NCBI GenBank assembly: GCA_048498995.1
Contig: JBEHWX010000041.1
Location: 1 to 47,613, forward strand
Length of the DNA stretch: 47,613 bases
From: JBEHWX01 sp048498995
GTDB taxonomy: Bacteria > Bacteroidota > Ignavibacteria > OLB7
Reading direction: 5' to 3'
Made by a program: the position numbers and the translations under genes. Numbering within the stretch: position 1 is the stretch's first letter; each line of letters opens with the position of its first letter. The notes below the pieces were generated by a model that made no database searches, was not told the DNA's origin, and saw only the letters and a program-made list of their open reading frames with translations. This document shows, piece after piece, positions 8,455 to 17,188 of the stretch.

Positions 8455-8964
8455 CTGTTCCCCACACCCGTGGGGATGATCCTTTTCCCGCATGTACCTC
8501 CCCTTGAGCTTGTCCCTGTTCCCCACACCCGTGGGGATGATCCTTCATGGAGGACGGGTCAGTACCGTCAGGACCCCTGTTCCCCACACCCGTGGGGATG
8601 ATCCTATTCCAATGACGTACAAGACTTCCAATATACCCTGTTCCCCACACCCGTGGGGATGATCCCTGGGTGGAAAGGCCTTTGAGGTCGCTTCATCGCT
8701 GTTCCCCACACCCGTGGGGATGATCCTCGTACGGGAAGATACAGACGGGGAATTGGGCGCTGTTCCCCACACCCGTGGGGATGATCCTCGTACGGGAAGA
8801 TACAGACGGGGAATTGGGCGCTGTTCCCCACACCCGTGGGGATGATCCTAGAGGACCTCGCCGGCCATACTCACCGGGTCCCTGTTCCCCACGTGCGTGG
8901 GGATGATCCGGGGTGTGGGGTGCGTTGTCGAGCTCGAAGACACTGTTCCCCACGTGCGTGGGGA
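8455..8964 (+). CRISPR. Type I-E CRISPR array, leader-proximal half (8 full repeats plus a split ninth)
   Basis: The 28-nt repeats start at 8455, 8516, 8577, 8638, 8699, 8760, 8821, 8882 and 8943, an exact 61-nt period with 33-nt spacers. Repeats 1-7 have loop type CCCCACACCCGTGGGG. Repeats 8 and 9 have CCCCACGTGCGTGGGG, the type found in the distal half at 42 kb. Spacers 5 and 6 are identical. Repeat 9 is intact only for its first 22 bases (to 8964). The mobile element begins there, and the last 6 bases of that repeat are at 42051-42056. Confidence 0.98.
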
Positions 8965-8979
8965 CTCCCCACCAATCGT
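8943..8979 (+). other. Left junction of the integrated element (repeat half plus element end)
   Basis: Repeat bases 1-22 end with the core GA (8963-8964). The element then starts CTCCCC and the terminal inverted repeat ACCAATCGT (8971-8979). In the recombinase's orientation this is the RE end. ACTCCCCAC (8964-8972) is repeated inside the predicted bridge RNA gene at 10402-10410 as the left donor guide. Confidence 0.93.
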
Positions 8980-9044
8980 AATTCACTAAGGATGTGATGA
9001 ATGTTCTGGTGAACGGGCTATGTTACGAAAACAAATTGGAAAGT

Positions 9045-9076
9045 CAAGGGGGCCTCTTTTTGGAGAGGCCCCCTTG
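9045..9076. terminator. Bidirectional terminator beside the recombinase gene
   Basis: A 13-bp perfect stem CAAGGGGGCCTCT/AGAGGCCCCCTTG has a TTTTGG loop. It ends 4 bp from the recombinase stop codon. It should end recombinase transcripts leaving the element and would also stop pre-crRNA transcripts entering from the array. Confidence 0.75.
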
Positions 9077-9080
9077 AGCA

Positions 9081-10301
9081 TTAGTCTACGAGTGCTTCGG
9101 CCATTGCACTGACAACAGGCTGCCCGTGATACAGCTCCCGCGTGCGAATCATCGCCATCATCGGCTTCAACATTCGATCGGCGAGCTGACGTAGAGCGCG
9201 AGCACTGGTGCATCCGCGCTTCCGGCTCTCACCGTACATGGCTTTCCATCGCTCGTCGGTTCGCTTGGCCGAACGAGCCATATGGAACATGGCGTAGCGC
9301 AATCGCGGGTTGCAGCTCCGGCGCATGACGGTGAGCGAGCTTTTCCCGCTCTGTCTGGTCACGGGAGCGCAACCGCTCAAACTGCGAATCGCTCGATAGT
9401 CGCAGGTCATAAATTCATAACCGGCTTCACCAAGAAGAATAGAAAGCACCTTGACACCCACACCGGGCATGGAAGCGATGATCGACGCGAGATTATCATA
9501 GCGCTGATCAACTTCCTTCAAGCAAGCTTCCATTTCCTTCCTGCATCGCTTCCGTTGCTCGTCAACCGAACGAACGCGAGCGATAATCCGGAGGATATGG
9601 GTCGCGTGAGTCTCCGGGATGCCTTCAGCAGTTACTAAAGGCTCTTCCTGGAGGACACGCAGGACCGTTTCCGGATCGTGACTCAACCGGAATTGCGACT
9701 TTACGACCAAGAGAGATTCAACCGTGAGCTGGCGTGCCCGCTCCGGTGTCGGCGCGGCTTCAAAGAGTGCCCAAAAATACTCGCGGTCGCAAGCCGGGCA
9801 CAGTTGCAGCAGAGCCGGGAAATATGTCTCAATGAGGCTACGCATTTTGTTGCATAGCCGAACTCTCTCGTCTTTTAGTTCATCATCTTCACGACTCAAC
9901 TCGCGAAGTCTAGACAAGACGGGGACGTCACTCCAAATCCTGGAGAAAATCGCCGGGCTCGTCCGAAGTGCATTCGCGAGGATTGCCGAATCAAAACGGT
10001 CGCTTTTGCGGCCGCTCATGGTTTGAACATCTCGTAGACGCTCGGTCTGCCTTGGATTGATGTGGAACACATCGAAGCCGGCCGCCATGAGCGTTTCACC
10101 TACAGCCGTTCGCGGCTGTTCCACCGCGAAGGCCGCACTCATACCTTCGCCAATAAACTGCCGAAGGTGGTCAATCATCCCAGCAATCCCCTGCCCGGAA
10201 TGCCCGAATGTGTGTTGGGCAATAGGGTGCCCCTGGGCGTCAGTCAGGTGTAGCACATGGAAGCTACCTCCGAGATCGACGCCCCCATAGAAATCATACA
10301 T
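9081..10301 (-). CDS. IS110-family DEDD recombinase (bridge-RNA-guided integrase)
   Basis: A 406-residue IS110 recombinase. The N-terminal RuvC-like domain shows the DEDD set: D9 (GGVDLGG), E61 (AFAVEQPR), D101 and D104 (KSDRFDSAILANAL). A coiled-coil region follows (about 125-260), then the C-terminal Tnp domain with MPGVGVKVLSILLGE and the serine-bearing motif SGCAPVTRQSGKSS (about 295-315), which carries the catalytic serine in this family. Enzymes of this family join a donor to a target at a shared dinucleotide, using a bridge RNA made from the element. The stop codon is 115 bp from the element's left end, as expected for the RE of an IS110. The noncoding stretch upstream encodes the predicted bridge RNA. 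No other recombinase is seen in the 33 kb, so it probably integrates the whole element. Confidence 0.95.
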   Translation of the reverse strand: MYDFYGGVDLGGSFHVLHLTDAQGHPIAQHTFGHSGQGIAGMIDHLRQFIGEGMSAAFAVEQPRTAVGETLMAAGFDVFHINPRQTERLRDVQTMSGRKSDRFDSAILANALRTSPAIFSRIWSDVPVLSRLRELSREDDELKDERVRLCNKMRSLIETYFPALLQLCPACDREYFWALFEAAPTPERARQLTVESLLVVKSQFRLSHDPETVLRVLQEEPLVTAEGIPETHATHILRIIARVRSVDEQRKRCRKEMEACLKEVDQRYDNLASIIASMPGVGVKVLSILLGEAGYEFMTCDYRAIRSLSGCAPVTRQSGKSSLTVMRRSCNPRLRYAMFHMARSAKRTDERWKAMYGESRKRGCTSARALRQLADRMLKPMMAMIRTRELYHGQPVVSAMAEALVD

Positions 10302-10338
10302 GGGTGATGGAAGGGTTAAAGGTGATGCTTGGTCTTGC

Positions 10339-10530
10339 TACGGACCTGACGAATCCTGTACGGGCACTCGAACTCCACGACCAACTCGCGAAGCGGCGCA
10401 AACTCCCCACTGGCCTTTGTCCGTATCACCCCTGATAGGGCGCAGTCCCCACGCGGCACTCGAAACTTTTCCGGAAGCGTTGCCCCGCGAATAGTCGGCG
10501 CTGATGATCCAAGGCACTCCTATCAAGGTG
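10339..10530 (-). ncRNA. Predicted IS110 bridge RNA targeting the CRISPR repeat
   Basis: Read on the minus strand, two stem-closed loops lie upstream of the recombinase. The target loop is closed by CCUUGAUAGG (10519-10528) paired with CCUAUCAGGG (10430-10439), ten pairs with one wobble. It holds GGATCATC (10503-10510), equal to the left target plus core TC, and GCGTGGGGA (10446-10454), complementary to core plus right target. These two cover bases 21-28 and 14-22 of the split CRISPR repeat. The donor loop is closed by UACGGAC/GUCCGUA (10419-10425 with 10339-10345). It holds GTGGGGAGT (10402-10410), equal to the element's left end plus the first core base (the second core base is mismatched), and GTACAGGA (10354-10361), complementary to core plus the right end at 42043-42050. 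Order and orientation match known IS110 bridge RNAs (target loop first). The exact RNA ends are not determined. Confidence 0.9.
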
Positions 10531-10766
10531 ACCAAAGCAAAGAAGTAACAAGACCGCTCCACCGGTCGGAGTGGGAATTCGAGGTTCCATAATGGCGCCA
10601 TAGAGGGGCCATGTACAGGTAGCACCGAAGTGCTTGGATCATTCTTATTCCACAACCGACAGAGCGGCCGAAGTATGTCAAAGAGCATGACAGACTCCAC
10701 CACGCATCGCAACGCGTGGTCGGTCCGTCGCTCCCGACAAGAGGCGGACGCACCTTCGGTGCGTAC

Positions 10767-11027
10767 TTACTTAGCCTCTTCGTCGAGAACTGTCGTAAGA
10801 ATCCGGGCAAGCTCGACGAGCACCGGATTGGACGCGAGAGACGGGTCATCTCGAAGGACTCGACGTAGATTGCCAAGACCAATGAGCGTTCCGGTCAGCA
10901 CGACGCCGGCAAGCGAACCATGCCGTTCGAGGAGGACAAGACCGGACTCTTCGGCATCCCGAAGCAGACCGGACGTAGAACGCTTCTGAGCTTCGCTGAT
11001 ACTGTACTTCGGAGCTTTCAGCGGCAT
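10767..11027 (-). CDS. Phd/YefM-like antitoxin or repressor, no toxin partner seen
   Basis: An 86-residue protein. Its N-terminal part (KYSISEAQKRSTSGLLRDAE then ESGLVLLERHGSLAGVVL) follows the Phd/YefM fold: an SISEA helix, then a strand reading 'RHG.laGVvl'. Such proteins bind operator DNA and neutralise a partner toxin. The start is the ATG with AGGGGGA just upstream; the frame is open further but without signals. No Doc/YoeB/PIN-like toxin ORF lies downstream, where the bridge RNA region begins, so it may act alone as a repressor, perhaps of the divergent virion operon. Palindromes (CCATATATGG near 11060; AAACTAGT repeats) lie in the divergent intergenic region. Confidence 0.55.
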   Translation of the reverse strand: MPLKAPKYSISEAQKRSTSGLLRDAEESGLVLLERHGSLAGVVLTGTLIGLGNLRRVLRDDPSLASNPVLVELARILTTVLDEEAK

Positions 11028-11165
11028 TAGATCCCCCTGAGAACAAGTGCAAGTTATGACCATATATGGCCATATTCCAAACAAAAAAGTCGAGCGGCTG
11101 CAAGAAAATGCTTGCAAACTCGCTCGGGCTTCATATAGCTTGAAGTGTATGGCGCTCCTAGCTAC

Positions 11166-11213
11166 AAACTAGTTATAAACTAGTCAATTTATTCTCACGG
11201 CGCAACTCCGTGA
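11166..11213. promoter_or_regulatory. Operator-like repeats upstream of the virion operon
   Basis: AAACTAGT occurs twice, 11 bp apart (11166 and 11177), as part of a near-palindrome. A 7-bp hairpin CTCACGG/CCGTGAG (about 11194-11213) follows. The site lies between the divergent Phd-like gene and the first virion-type gene, so it is a likely control point. Confidence 0.45.
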
Positions 11214-11252
11214 GGATTGAGAGCCCAAAGGAAATTGTAACAGGCCCCAATC

Positions 11253-12053
11253 ATGGCCTACGTTCCAAAGACCATCACACCATCACACGAAGCTCGCTCG
11301 CTCGCTTGCCCGTGCCAAGCCCTTGTTCGCAACCTCGATGCCGGTTCCGAAGGAACCCTTCCCTATGGTGCGGCCGACGGCGATGGCATGGGCAAGCAGC
11401 CGGGCGCGGCGCCGGTCCTAGCGCCCGGCTCGTCCCTTGGCTCCTTCGTTGATGAAGCCGTTGACATCGCCGTCGGCGACCTCGTCGACTTCTGGGATCG
11501 TATTTGGGGTGAGGATCATCTTCTGTACGAGAAGGCTATCCGCACCCTACATACGGCTATCGAGAAGGCCAACTGCTCGGCATGGGATTACTACTTCTGG
11601 TCGATCGGCGACTGCTACATCTCGACCGACACCATCCAGAGCGTGCTGAACTGCTACATCGGCCTTGCCGGTGCCGGAAAGATCCCCGAGTGGGACGAAT
11701 CTCTCCCCCCCGGTCAAGATCCGAACCGGCCGAAGGTCACACTGGCCGTGTCGCAGTGCGCGGCGCAAACGCAGCGGATCGTGTGGGACGTGCTCCACGC
11801 TCTCTGGAAATGCACCTGGAGCCGCGAGATCCCGAGCTTCAAGCTCTTGCGGCCGAAGACCTCCGGAGCCTACAAAGAGGTTCGCGAGCAGACGCCGGAG
11901 GAGTACGATCCGAAGGTGCCACTGGTCAACATGAGCTTCCGAAAGATCATGGATACCACTGTCGACGTCGTCAAGTGGACCGCCGCCATCGCGCTCGCCG
12001 GCGGCGTCGGATACCTGGGTTGGAAAGCATACACCGCCATCAAGAAGAGCTGA
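11253..12053 (+). CDS. Unknown protein with C-terminal membrane anchor (first gene of virion operon)
   Basis: 266 residues with no recognised family. The N-terminus MAYVPK resembles that of the small membrane protein at 16471 (MSYVPK). Residues 70-220 are mostly helical and contain several cysteines and tryptophans. Near the end, residues about 238-258 (VVKWTAAIALAGGVGYLGWKAY) form one transmembrane segment, followed by KKS. It leads a long run of closely spaced plus-strand genes, many with one membrane segment, so it is probably a virion or virion-membrane protein. Confidence 0.75.
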   Translation: MAYVPKTITPSHEARSLACPCQALVRNLDAGSEGTLPYGAADGDGMGKQPGAAPVLAPGSSLGSFVDEAVDIAVGDLVDFWDRIWGEDHLLYEKAIRTLHTAIEKANCSAWDYYFWSIGDCYISTDTIQSVLNCYIGLAGAGKIPEWDESLPPGQDPNRPKVTLAVSQCAAQTQRIVWDVLHALWKCTWSREIPSFKLLRPKTSGAYKEVREQTPEEYDPKVPLVNMSFRKIMDTTVDVVKWTAAIALAGGVGYLGWKAYTAIKKS

Positions 12054-12055
12054 CA

Positions 12056-12340
12056 ATGGCTACACCAGACGAGGGACGGGGAACCGCTGTCGTTCTCTAC
12101 ATCCTCCAGGGCATCATCATGATCCTTCTCGGCGTGATGATCCAACGCAACGAGAGTATCCGAGAGGAAGTCGTGCATTCTCGCATCGAGATCGCCGCCA
12201 TGCAGCAGGAGGTCAAGAGCCTCGCTGATGTCCGCGGACGACTGGAGGAGCTGCGCGGCCAGATGTCCACGATCGACCACCGTCTCAGTCAAGTTGAAGC
12301 GACGCATGGTAATCCGTCAGTTCGAGATCGGGAGCGGTGA
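12056..12340 (+). CDS. Small membrane protein with coiled coil
   Basis: 94 residues starting 2 bp after the previous stop. A hydrophobic segment (about 11-27, VVLYILQGIIMILLGVM) is followed by a charged heptad-like region to the end. This is the usual plan of a bitopic spanin- or scaffold-like phage protein. The function is not assigned. Confidence 0.65.
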   Translation: MATPDEGRGTAVVLYILQGIIMILLGVMIQRNESIREEVVHSRIEIAAMQQEVKSLADVRGRLEELRGQMSTIDHRLSQVEATHGNPSVRDRER

Positions 12341-12794
12341 TCGAGCAATCGACAAGACGATCGTCCACATGCGACGCCTGGCTCGCCGTGATGCACGACT
12401 GCCAGCAATTCGCGCACTCGCGCGGTCGCTCAAGCGGGCATCGGACTTCGCTTCGATCCGTGCCGCGTTCGACTACGTCGTTCGCCGGATGCCGTATGTC
12501 CACGATCCCGACGGCATCGAGCTCGTCGCCTCACCCCGGCATACGTTGCTCGGCGCGAGGAGCTTCGGCGACTGCGATTGCATGGTGACGGCCCTGGCCG
12601 CCCTGCTGATCGCGATGGGATACAGAGCATGGTTTCGAGTCCTGGCGCATACGAGCAATGCCTACAGCCATGTGAACCTGATCGGTGAATGCCCACAGGA
12701 TCGCATCGCAATCGCGCTCGATCCCGTCATGGGTGCCAGCGGCTTCGGCAATGAAAAGACGGATGTCATCCGCGACAAGGTATACGCGGTGTAG
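12306..12794 (+). CDS. Transglutaminase-like cysteine peptidase
   Basis: About 162 residues when started at the ATG at 12306, inside the end of the previous gene; another start is possible. The triad of the transglutaminase-like superfamily is visible: cysteine in GDCDCMVTALAALL, histidine in YSHVNLIG, and aspartate in ALDPVMG. The same fold is found in phage virion proteins, where it may process virion proteins or act on peptidoglycan cross-bridges. It sits among candidate virion genes. Confidence 0.75.
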   Translation: MVIRQFEIGSGDRAIDKTIVHMRRLARRDARLPAIRALARSLKRASDFASIRAAFDYVVRRMPYVHDPDGIELVASPRHTLLGARSFGDCDCMVTALAALLIAMGYRAWFRVLAHTSNAYSHVNLIGECPQDRIAIALDPVMGASGFGNEKTDVIRDKVYAV

Positions 12795-12877
12795 AGCCAC
12801 ATCCAGGTGTACGACGATTGCTCGACGGGCGCGTGCTCGACAGACTCGCCCGCGAGGAAGCCACCGCAGGAGATACG

Positions 12878-13270
12878 ATGAAACTGGTCACCCTTGAAGG
12901 GCTGTCCGACTGCAAGTGCGGTGGACGCTGCAACAAGTGCCGACGCAAGCGTGGATGCTGTCCGCAGACGCAGAACAGCCAGCCGGTCAACGTGAATGTC
13001 ATCACGAACACCGGGTGGCAGGATGCGCACAGCGACGTCATCGCACCGACGACACTGGCACCGTCTCGAACGTACGTCAGTCCGTCCCGATCGGTTGAGC
13101 GCGACGTGTTGGTACGCGAGGTTCCGAAGAACATCACGATCAACATGCCGAAGCCTCCGGCCGGGGCACCGCAGCCAGCACCGACAGGCCCGCGCGCGCA
13201 GGCTGTACAACAGACTCTCCATCCGCAGATGGTTCAGCGGATACGCCACCCGAAGATCGAGTTCTACTGA
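12878..13270 (+). CDS. Unknown cysteine-rich N-terminus, proline-rich protein
   Basis: 130 residues. The ATG at 12878 has CAGGAGA upstream and is preferred over an upstream in-frame TTG. The N-terminus has a tight cysteine cluster (CKCGGRCNKCRRKRGCC) that could bind zinc or form disulfides. The rest is proline-rich and probably disordered. It ends 3 bp before the very large gene that follows. Confidence 0.6.
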   Translation: MKLVTLEGLSDCKCGGRCNKCRRKRGCCPQTQNSQPVNVNVITNTGWQDAHSDVIAPTTLAPSRTYVSPSRSVERDVLVREVPKNITINMPKPPAGAPQPAPTGPRAQAVQQTLHPQMVQRIRHPKIEFY

Positions 13271-13273
13271 TCC

Positions 13274-16200
13274 ATGTACGTCTCACGTAGACATACCGTA
13301 TCGCTCGCCGCATCGCTCGCCGATGGAGCACTGACCCCGCTCGCGATCCAGATCGTGTGTGTGGCGAAGCGTTGGCTCGCGCTCGGCGTCATCGAGCAGC
13401 CGAAAGGAAGCAACCTGGGAGGGCATGTCACCACCCTGTTGCAGCTCTACTTCGGCTCCGGATGGGACCGCGCCGGGAAACCCTGGTGTACCGTCTTTGC
13501 GTGGGATGTCGTCGATGAGGCCGTGAAGGCGCTCGGCGGAACGAACGTCCTTCCTGGAGCGACCGACACCCTCGGAAATGCGCGGCAGACACTCGACAAG
13601 TCTCGGTCACGGTTGAAGGTCGATATCGTCCCGGCTGTTGGTTCCGTCTTCTTCCGGACGTCGACGACGCCGGGCGACGGCTCCAGCGGACACATGGGAA
13701 TCGTCGTCGAGTGGGATGGATCGACGTTGAAGACGATCGAGGGGAACCAGGGCACAACCGACAACGTCGGAGCATATTCCTACACGGCGGCGCAGCTCAG
13801 GTCATATGCCTTCGAGTTCATCCATGCCGAGCTGATTCCGGTGCGCGCGACCGCGCCGACAGCCGAATGTGCTCCCACGCCCGCGACGCCAGTGACGCCG
13901 CCATCGCCGACGGTTCCGACCTCGACGCCGCAGTCGTACACGTCGGCACCGCGCGGAAGCGTGATGCCGTCGACTGGCATCACGCTTCCGACGGTTGGCG
14001 CCTCAACCCTGATTCCATCAAGCGGAGGAAGCACCACCAACACGGCGGACTTGGCCAAGAAGTGCCAGCAGATCGCCTTCCCGAACCTGCGCGACCTGGG
14101 CTCGGTGCAGCATTATCGTGCTCTCGAAAATCCGCTCGTCGCATCGGACATCACTGGCGGCAAGGCGGTCGACATCGGCAAGAGAAATGGAGCGGCGGTC
14201 CACAGAGTTATTGGGGACTACGACGAGAATCACAGCTCGGGAATCGGAGTCTTTACCGACGACAATCGGAATTTATACTACGTCGCGAAGGAGGACAGCC
14301 CGAAGCTCGCCATCATGGACCAGTACAGTCTTTGGGGGCGCAACAAGACTCCGTACGTCATTCCCATTCCCCGGCATCTCGGCGATGGACAGGCCGAAAT
14401 GAATGCCGAAGTCTTGATGGGAAAACGCGAGCAGAACCATTGGTCGAGTGCTGGCGCGACGCCACAGCAGTGGAACGCATGGCCGCAGAAAGCGGTCTTC
14501 GGAAAGGATCATGCCTTGACGTATAAAGGCATTCCAGGCCGGGAGTTCGAGTATATCCACTGCATGGACATCTGCAATAATATCAACAGCTTCGGCCATC
14601 TTGACCGACCGATTCTCATCATCCTGACCGGAACCGCGCGCACCTGGAAGGACATTCTGACCGATTTCCTTCAGGCATCAGATTTCATCATTGCCACGAT
14701 TGCTCCATACGCGGCGAAGTTCGGAATCCAGCCGTTTATTCAGGACGCGCAAAAGGTTCTCAGTGCCGTGCGACATCTCGCGTCTGGTGGTGCCGTTGAC
14801 ATCGGCATGGCGCTCACCTACCTGGCGCCGGTCGTCGAATCGGTCGTTCCTGATTCCCTGCGCGGGCCGTGGATTCAGAAGGCGGGCCAAGCCTACGATC
14901 TGATCCGTGAGAGCTATCGGAATCCGGGGAAGCTCGTCCAGGCCGCCGACCTGATCGGCATCGACACGAAGGCATTGGAAGGAACAGCTTCCAAGCTCTT
15001 CACCGAGTCCGGCGTCGCTGATCTCCTGGCCGGAGCCAAGAGCGGCTTGACCGACATCAAGCGCATGGTGGCGAACGTCCAGAATTACATGGCGGTCGAT
15101 ATCGCCCGCGACGCGATCGGCGCGACGTCGTACATCGAGACCGCGATGGTCAAGTCGCAGCAGTATATCTCCGGGATTCCCGAGCTGCAACGACTGTTCG
15201 TGGCGGGCGCGGCCTCCGGCGTTCTTCCGGTCATGCCGAATATCGCTTCGTTGATGGGCAGAGCGATCAACAAAGCGCAAGATTTCCAACTCAGCGACTT
15301 GACGAAAGGATCGGCGCTGGAACAGACGGCCGCGCTGGCAATGACGGGACTCGGCTTCAGCGTGCGAGAGGAGACCTTTGCCGACATTGCCTATCAGAGC
15401 ATGTATGAAATGCTTGAGCAGGCCAAGCGAGAGGCAAAGAACGCTGGACGAGTCCTGACGTCGTGGGTGCTCCCAGCGAACACCGCCGAGTCGAAGAAAG
15501 AGTGCTATGCGTATCTGCTGCAAGAATCGTCGGCCGAGAACAAGAAGATCGGCATCCTGATCGACGGACAACCGAAAGCCGCGCCGATCCCGGTCGGCGT
15601 CGATCTCAAACCGAATCCGAACCTCCCCACGACCGGCTCCGGATCAACGGGGGTTACCGTGCCACGCGGTGATTTTACGAGCCCGTCGGTGACGAATCTC
15701 CCGGTTCAGTCGCCCGTGCAGGCGTTGCCCGTGCAGCCGATAACGACGAAGCCGACTGTTCCCACGGCGGGCGCGCCGGTTCGCGTGGTTGACCTGTCGC
15801 CAACGGCGGAAACGCAACTCCTCTATCCGAGACCGAACATACCAGCAACGGACTGGACCTCGCCACGGGCCGACACGGGCATTACGCGCGAAACGCCGGT
15901 GCCGCAGGAGTATATGTCCCCGGTCATACCGACGACTCCGGGAACGATGCCGGCCGTTCCGTCACTACCGGGAACGCAGCCGATCGAGATACATCCGAAC
16001 GTTCCGATGACGCCCGCAATGCCGGTCCAGCCGTTGCCAGGCGCCCCGGTAGCGCAGCCGACCGTACCGCAGCCGGCTGTACCCCAGCCCGTTGTACCAC
16101 AGCCGATCTATCGCAACGAAGAGAGCCCCTGGATACCGGCGGAACCGACCACCACCGAGCGGACCGTTCCCCCGGCTACGAACGAGACCACCGCTCCGGT

Positions 16201-16456
16201 TCTCCGGTGTCCGGCGGGCACTCACTGGGACCCCATCGTCCATGCGTGTGTTCCGGACACGCAGCCGGTGAGCCCGCCGCCCGAGCCCGATGACGGCGAC
16301 ACCAGCACGACGACGCAACGTCCGAAGCGTCAACGCACGGACGATGATCCGGAGCGGGCAAGCAGGCGTGACGGCTGTTACGACGATCGAGACGAAGACT
16401 GTGGATGTATGGACGGACTTGCCACCGGGCCGAGTCGACGGGGAGAATACTACTAG
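13274..16456 (+). CDS. Giant protein with N-terminal CHAP-like peptidase domain
   Basis: 1060 residues, the largest gene of the element. Residues about 40-180 look like a CHAP/NlpC-type cysteine peptidase: cysteine in KPWCTVFAWDVVDEA, histidine in GHMGIVVEW, and a TIEGNQG turn. A proline/threonine linker follows. A long middle part (about 270-780) is mostly helical, without known motifs. The C-terminal third is a proline-rich tail with PQPVVPQP-type repeats and a cysteine-bearing end (CPAGTHWDPIVHACVPD, then DGCYDDRDEDCGC). The N-domain is clearly related to the shorter protein at 23554. A likely role is a virion spike or vertex protein that opens the cell wall during entry. The fold of the middle is unknown. 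Confidence 0.8.
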   Translation: MYVSRRHTVSLAASLADGALTPLAIQIVCVAKRWLALGVIEQPKGSNLGGHVTTLLQLYFGSGWDRAGKPWCTVFAWDVVDEAVKALGGTNVLPGATDTLGNARQTLDKSRSRLKVDIVPAVGSVFFRTSTTPGDGSSGHMGIVVEWDGSTLKTIEGNQGTTDNVGAYSYTAAQLRSYAFEFIHAELIPVRATAPTAECAPTPATPVTPPSPTVPTSTPQSYTSAPRGSVMPSTGITLPTVGASTLIPSSGGSTTNTADLAKKCQQIAFPNLRDLGSVQHYRALENPLVASDITGGKAVDIGKRNGAAVHRVIGDYDENHSSGIGVFTDDNRNLYYVAKEDSPKLAIMDQYSLWGRNKTPYVIPIPRHLGDGQAEMNAEVLMGKREQNHWSSAGATPQQWNAWPQKAVFGKDHALTYKGIPGREFEYIHCMDICNNINSFGHLDRPILIILTGTARTWKDILTDFLQASDFIIATIAPYAAKFGIQPFIQDAQKVLSAVRHLASGGAVDIGMALTYLAPVVESVVPDSLRGPWIQKAGQAYDLIRESYRNPGKLVQAADLIGIDTKALEGTASKLFTESGVADLLAGAKSGLTDIKRMVANVQNYMAVDIARDAIGATSYIETAMVKSQQYISGIPELQRLFVAGAASGVLPVMPNIASLMGRAINKAQDFQLSDLTKGSALEQTAALAMTGLGFSVREETFADIAYQSMYEMLEQAKREAKNAGRVLTSWVLPANTAESKKECYAYLLQESSAENKKIGILIDGQPKAAPIPVGVDLKPNPNLPTTGSGSTGVTVPRGDFTSPSVTNLPVQSPVQALPVQPITTKPTVPTAGAPVRVVDLSPTAETQLLYPRPNIPATDWTSPRADTGITRETPVPQEYMSPVIPTTPGTMPAVPSLPGTQPIEIHPNVPMTPAMPVQPLPGAPVAQPTVPQPAVPQPVVPQPIYRNEESPWIPAEPTTTERTVPPATNETTAPVLRCPAGTHWDPIVHACVPDTQPVSPPPEPDDGDTSTTTQRPKRQRTDDDPERASRRDGCYDDRDEDCGCMDGLATGPSRRGEYY

Positions 16457-16470
16457 GAGACACCACGACG

Positions 16471-16758
16471 ATGAGCTACGTACCGAAGAACAATGGATAC
16501 CCGACCACCGATTACGGGGGTCCAGGATTCGCGGCCGCGAGACCGCCGGCGCTCGTTGCCCGTCCGGGCGCGGGGCCGCTCGGCGACGTCTTCAGCGACG
16601 TCACCGGGACACTGCAAACGGTTACCGAACAGATCAATCAGATCGGCCACATCCGCGAGAACACCGACCAAATCAAACACTGGATGCCGTGGGCGACGGC
16701 CGGACTGTTCTTCGTCGGAAGCGGACTCGTCCTGCTGGCGTTCGTCAAGCGCAGATGA
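16471..16758 (+). CDS. Small virion-type membrane protein
   Basis: 95 residues. The N-terminus MSYVPKNNGYP is like that of the protein at 11253. An amphipathic helix is followed by one C-terminal transmembrane segment (about 70-90, WATAGLFFVGSGLVLLAFV) and KRR. The function is unknown. Confidence 0.7.
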   Translation: MSYVPKNNGYPTTDYGGPGFAAARPPALVARPGAGPLGDVFSDVTGTLQTVTEQINQIGHIRENTDQIKHWMPWATAGLFFVGSGLVLLAFVKRR

Positions 16759-16784
16759 TCGACTCACCATAGCACGACACCACC

Positions 16785-17138
16785 ATGAGCACGTATGTGA
16801 AGAAACGCGCCCGCAGGGCGAAACGACAGGGCGTTGGCGACTGGCTCGATACGGCCAAAGGCGTATTCGAGACCGCCGTCGACGCGGCACAAACCGGCCA
16901 GAATGCCTACGAACGATTCTCCGCCGATGATGACCAGGGCGGAGCGACTACCACTGCGATCGTGCCGACAGGCTCGCTCATGAAGGATGTCGCCGGCGGC
17001 AAGCAGGAGTATTCCGATGCTCCCACATCAGATACCCCCTCCTCCGAGGATTCCAGTTCTGACACGATGTATTGGGTACTCGGCGGGCTTGCCGTTCTAG
17101 TTGCCGGCGGACTCGTGTACTGGAACATGAAGCGATAG
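16785..17138 (+). CDS. Small virion-type membrane protein
   Basis: 117 residues. A very basic start (KKRARRAKRQG), an acidic serine-rich middle, and a single C-terminal membrane segment (YWVLGGLAVLVAGGLVYW) ending MKR. The basic end could contact DNA inside an internal membrane. Confidence 0.7.
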   Translation: MSTYVKKRARRAKRQGVGDWLDTAKGVFETAVDAAQTGQNAYERFSADDDQGGATTTAIVPTGSLMKDVAGGKQEYSDAPTSDTPSSEDSSSDTMYWVLGGLAVLVAGGLVYWNMKR

Positions 17139-17188
17139 CCACGATACACTCGAACCGATCTATTCACCAACCGCACTGGAAGAAGACA

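Noticed and set aside
8450..8986. Short minus-strand ORFs with HPHGCGEQ-type repeats
   Set aside because: These are translations of the CRISPR repeats, as are the similar ones at 42.0-42.7 kb.
8965..10780. A simple stand-alone IS110 insertion sequence
   Set aside because: The predicted right donor guide matches the end at 42.05 kb, not anything near 10.6-10.8 kb, and the rest of the split repeat is also at 42.05 kb.
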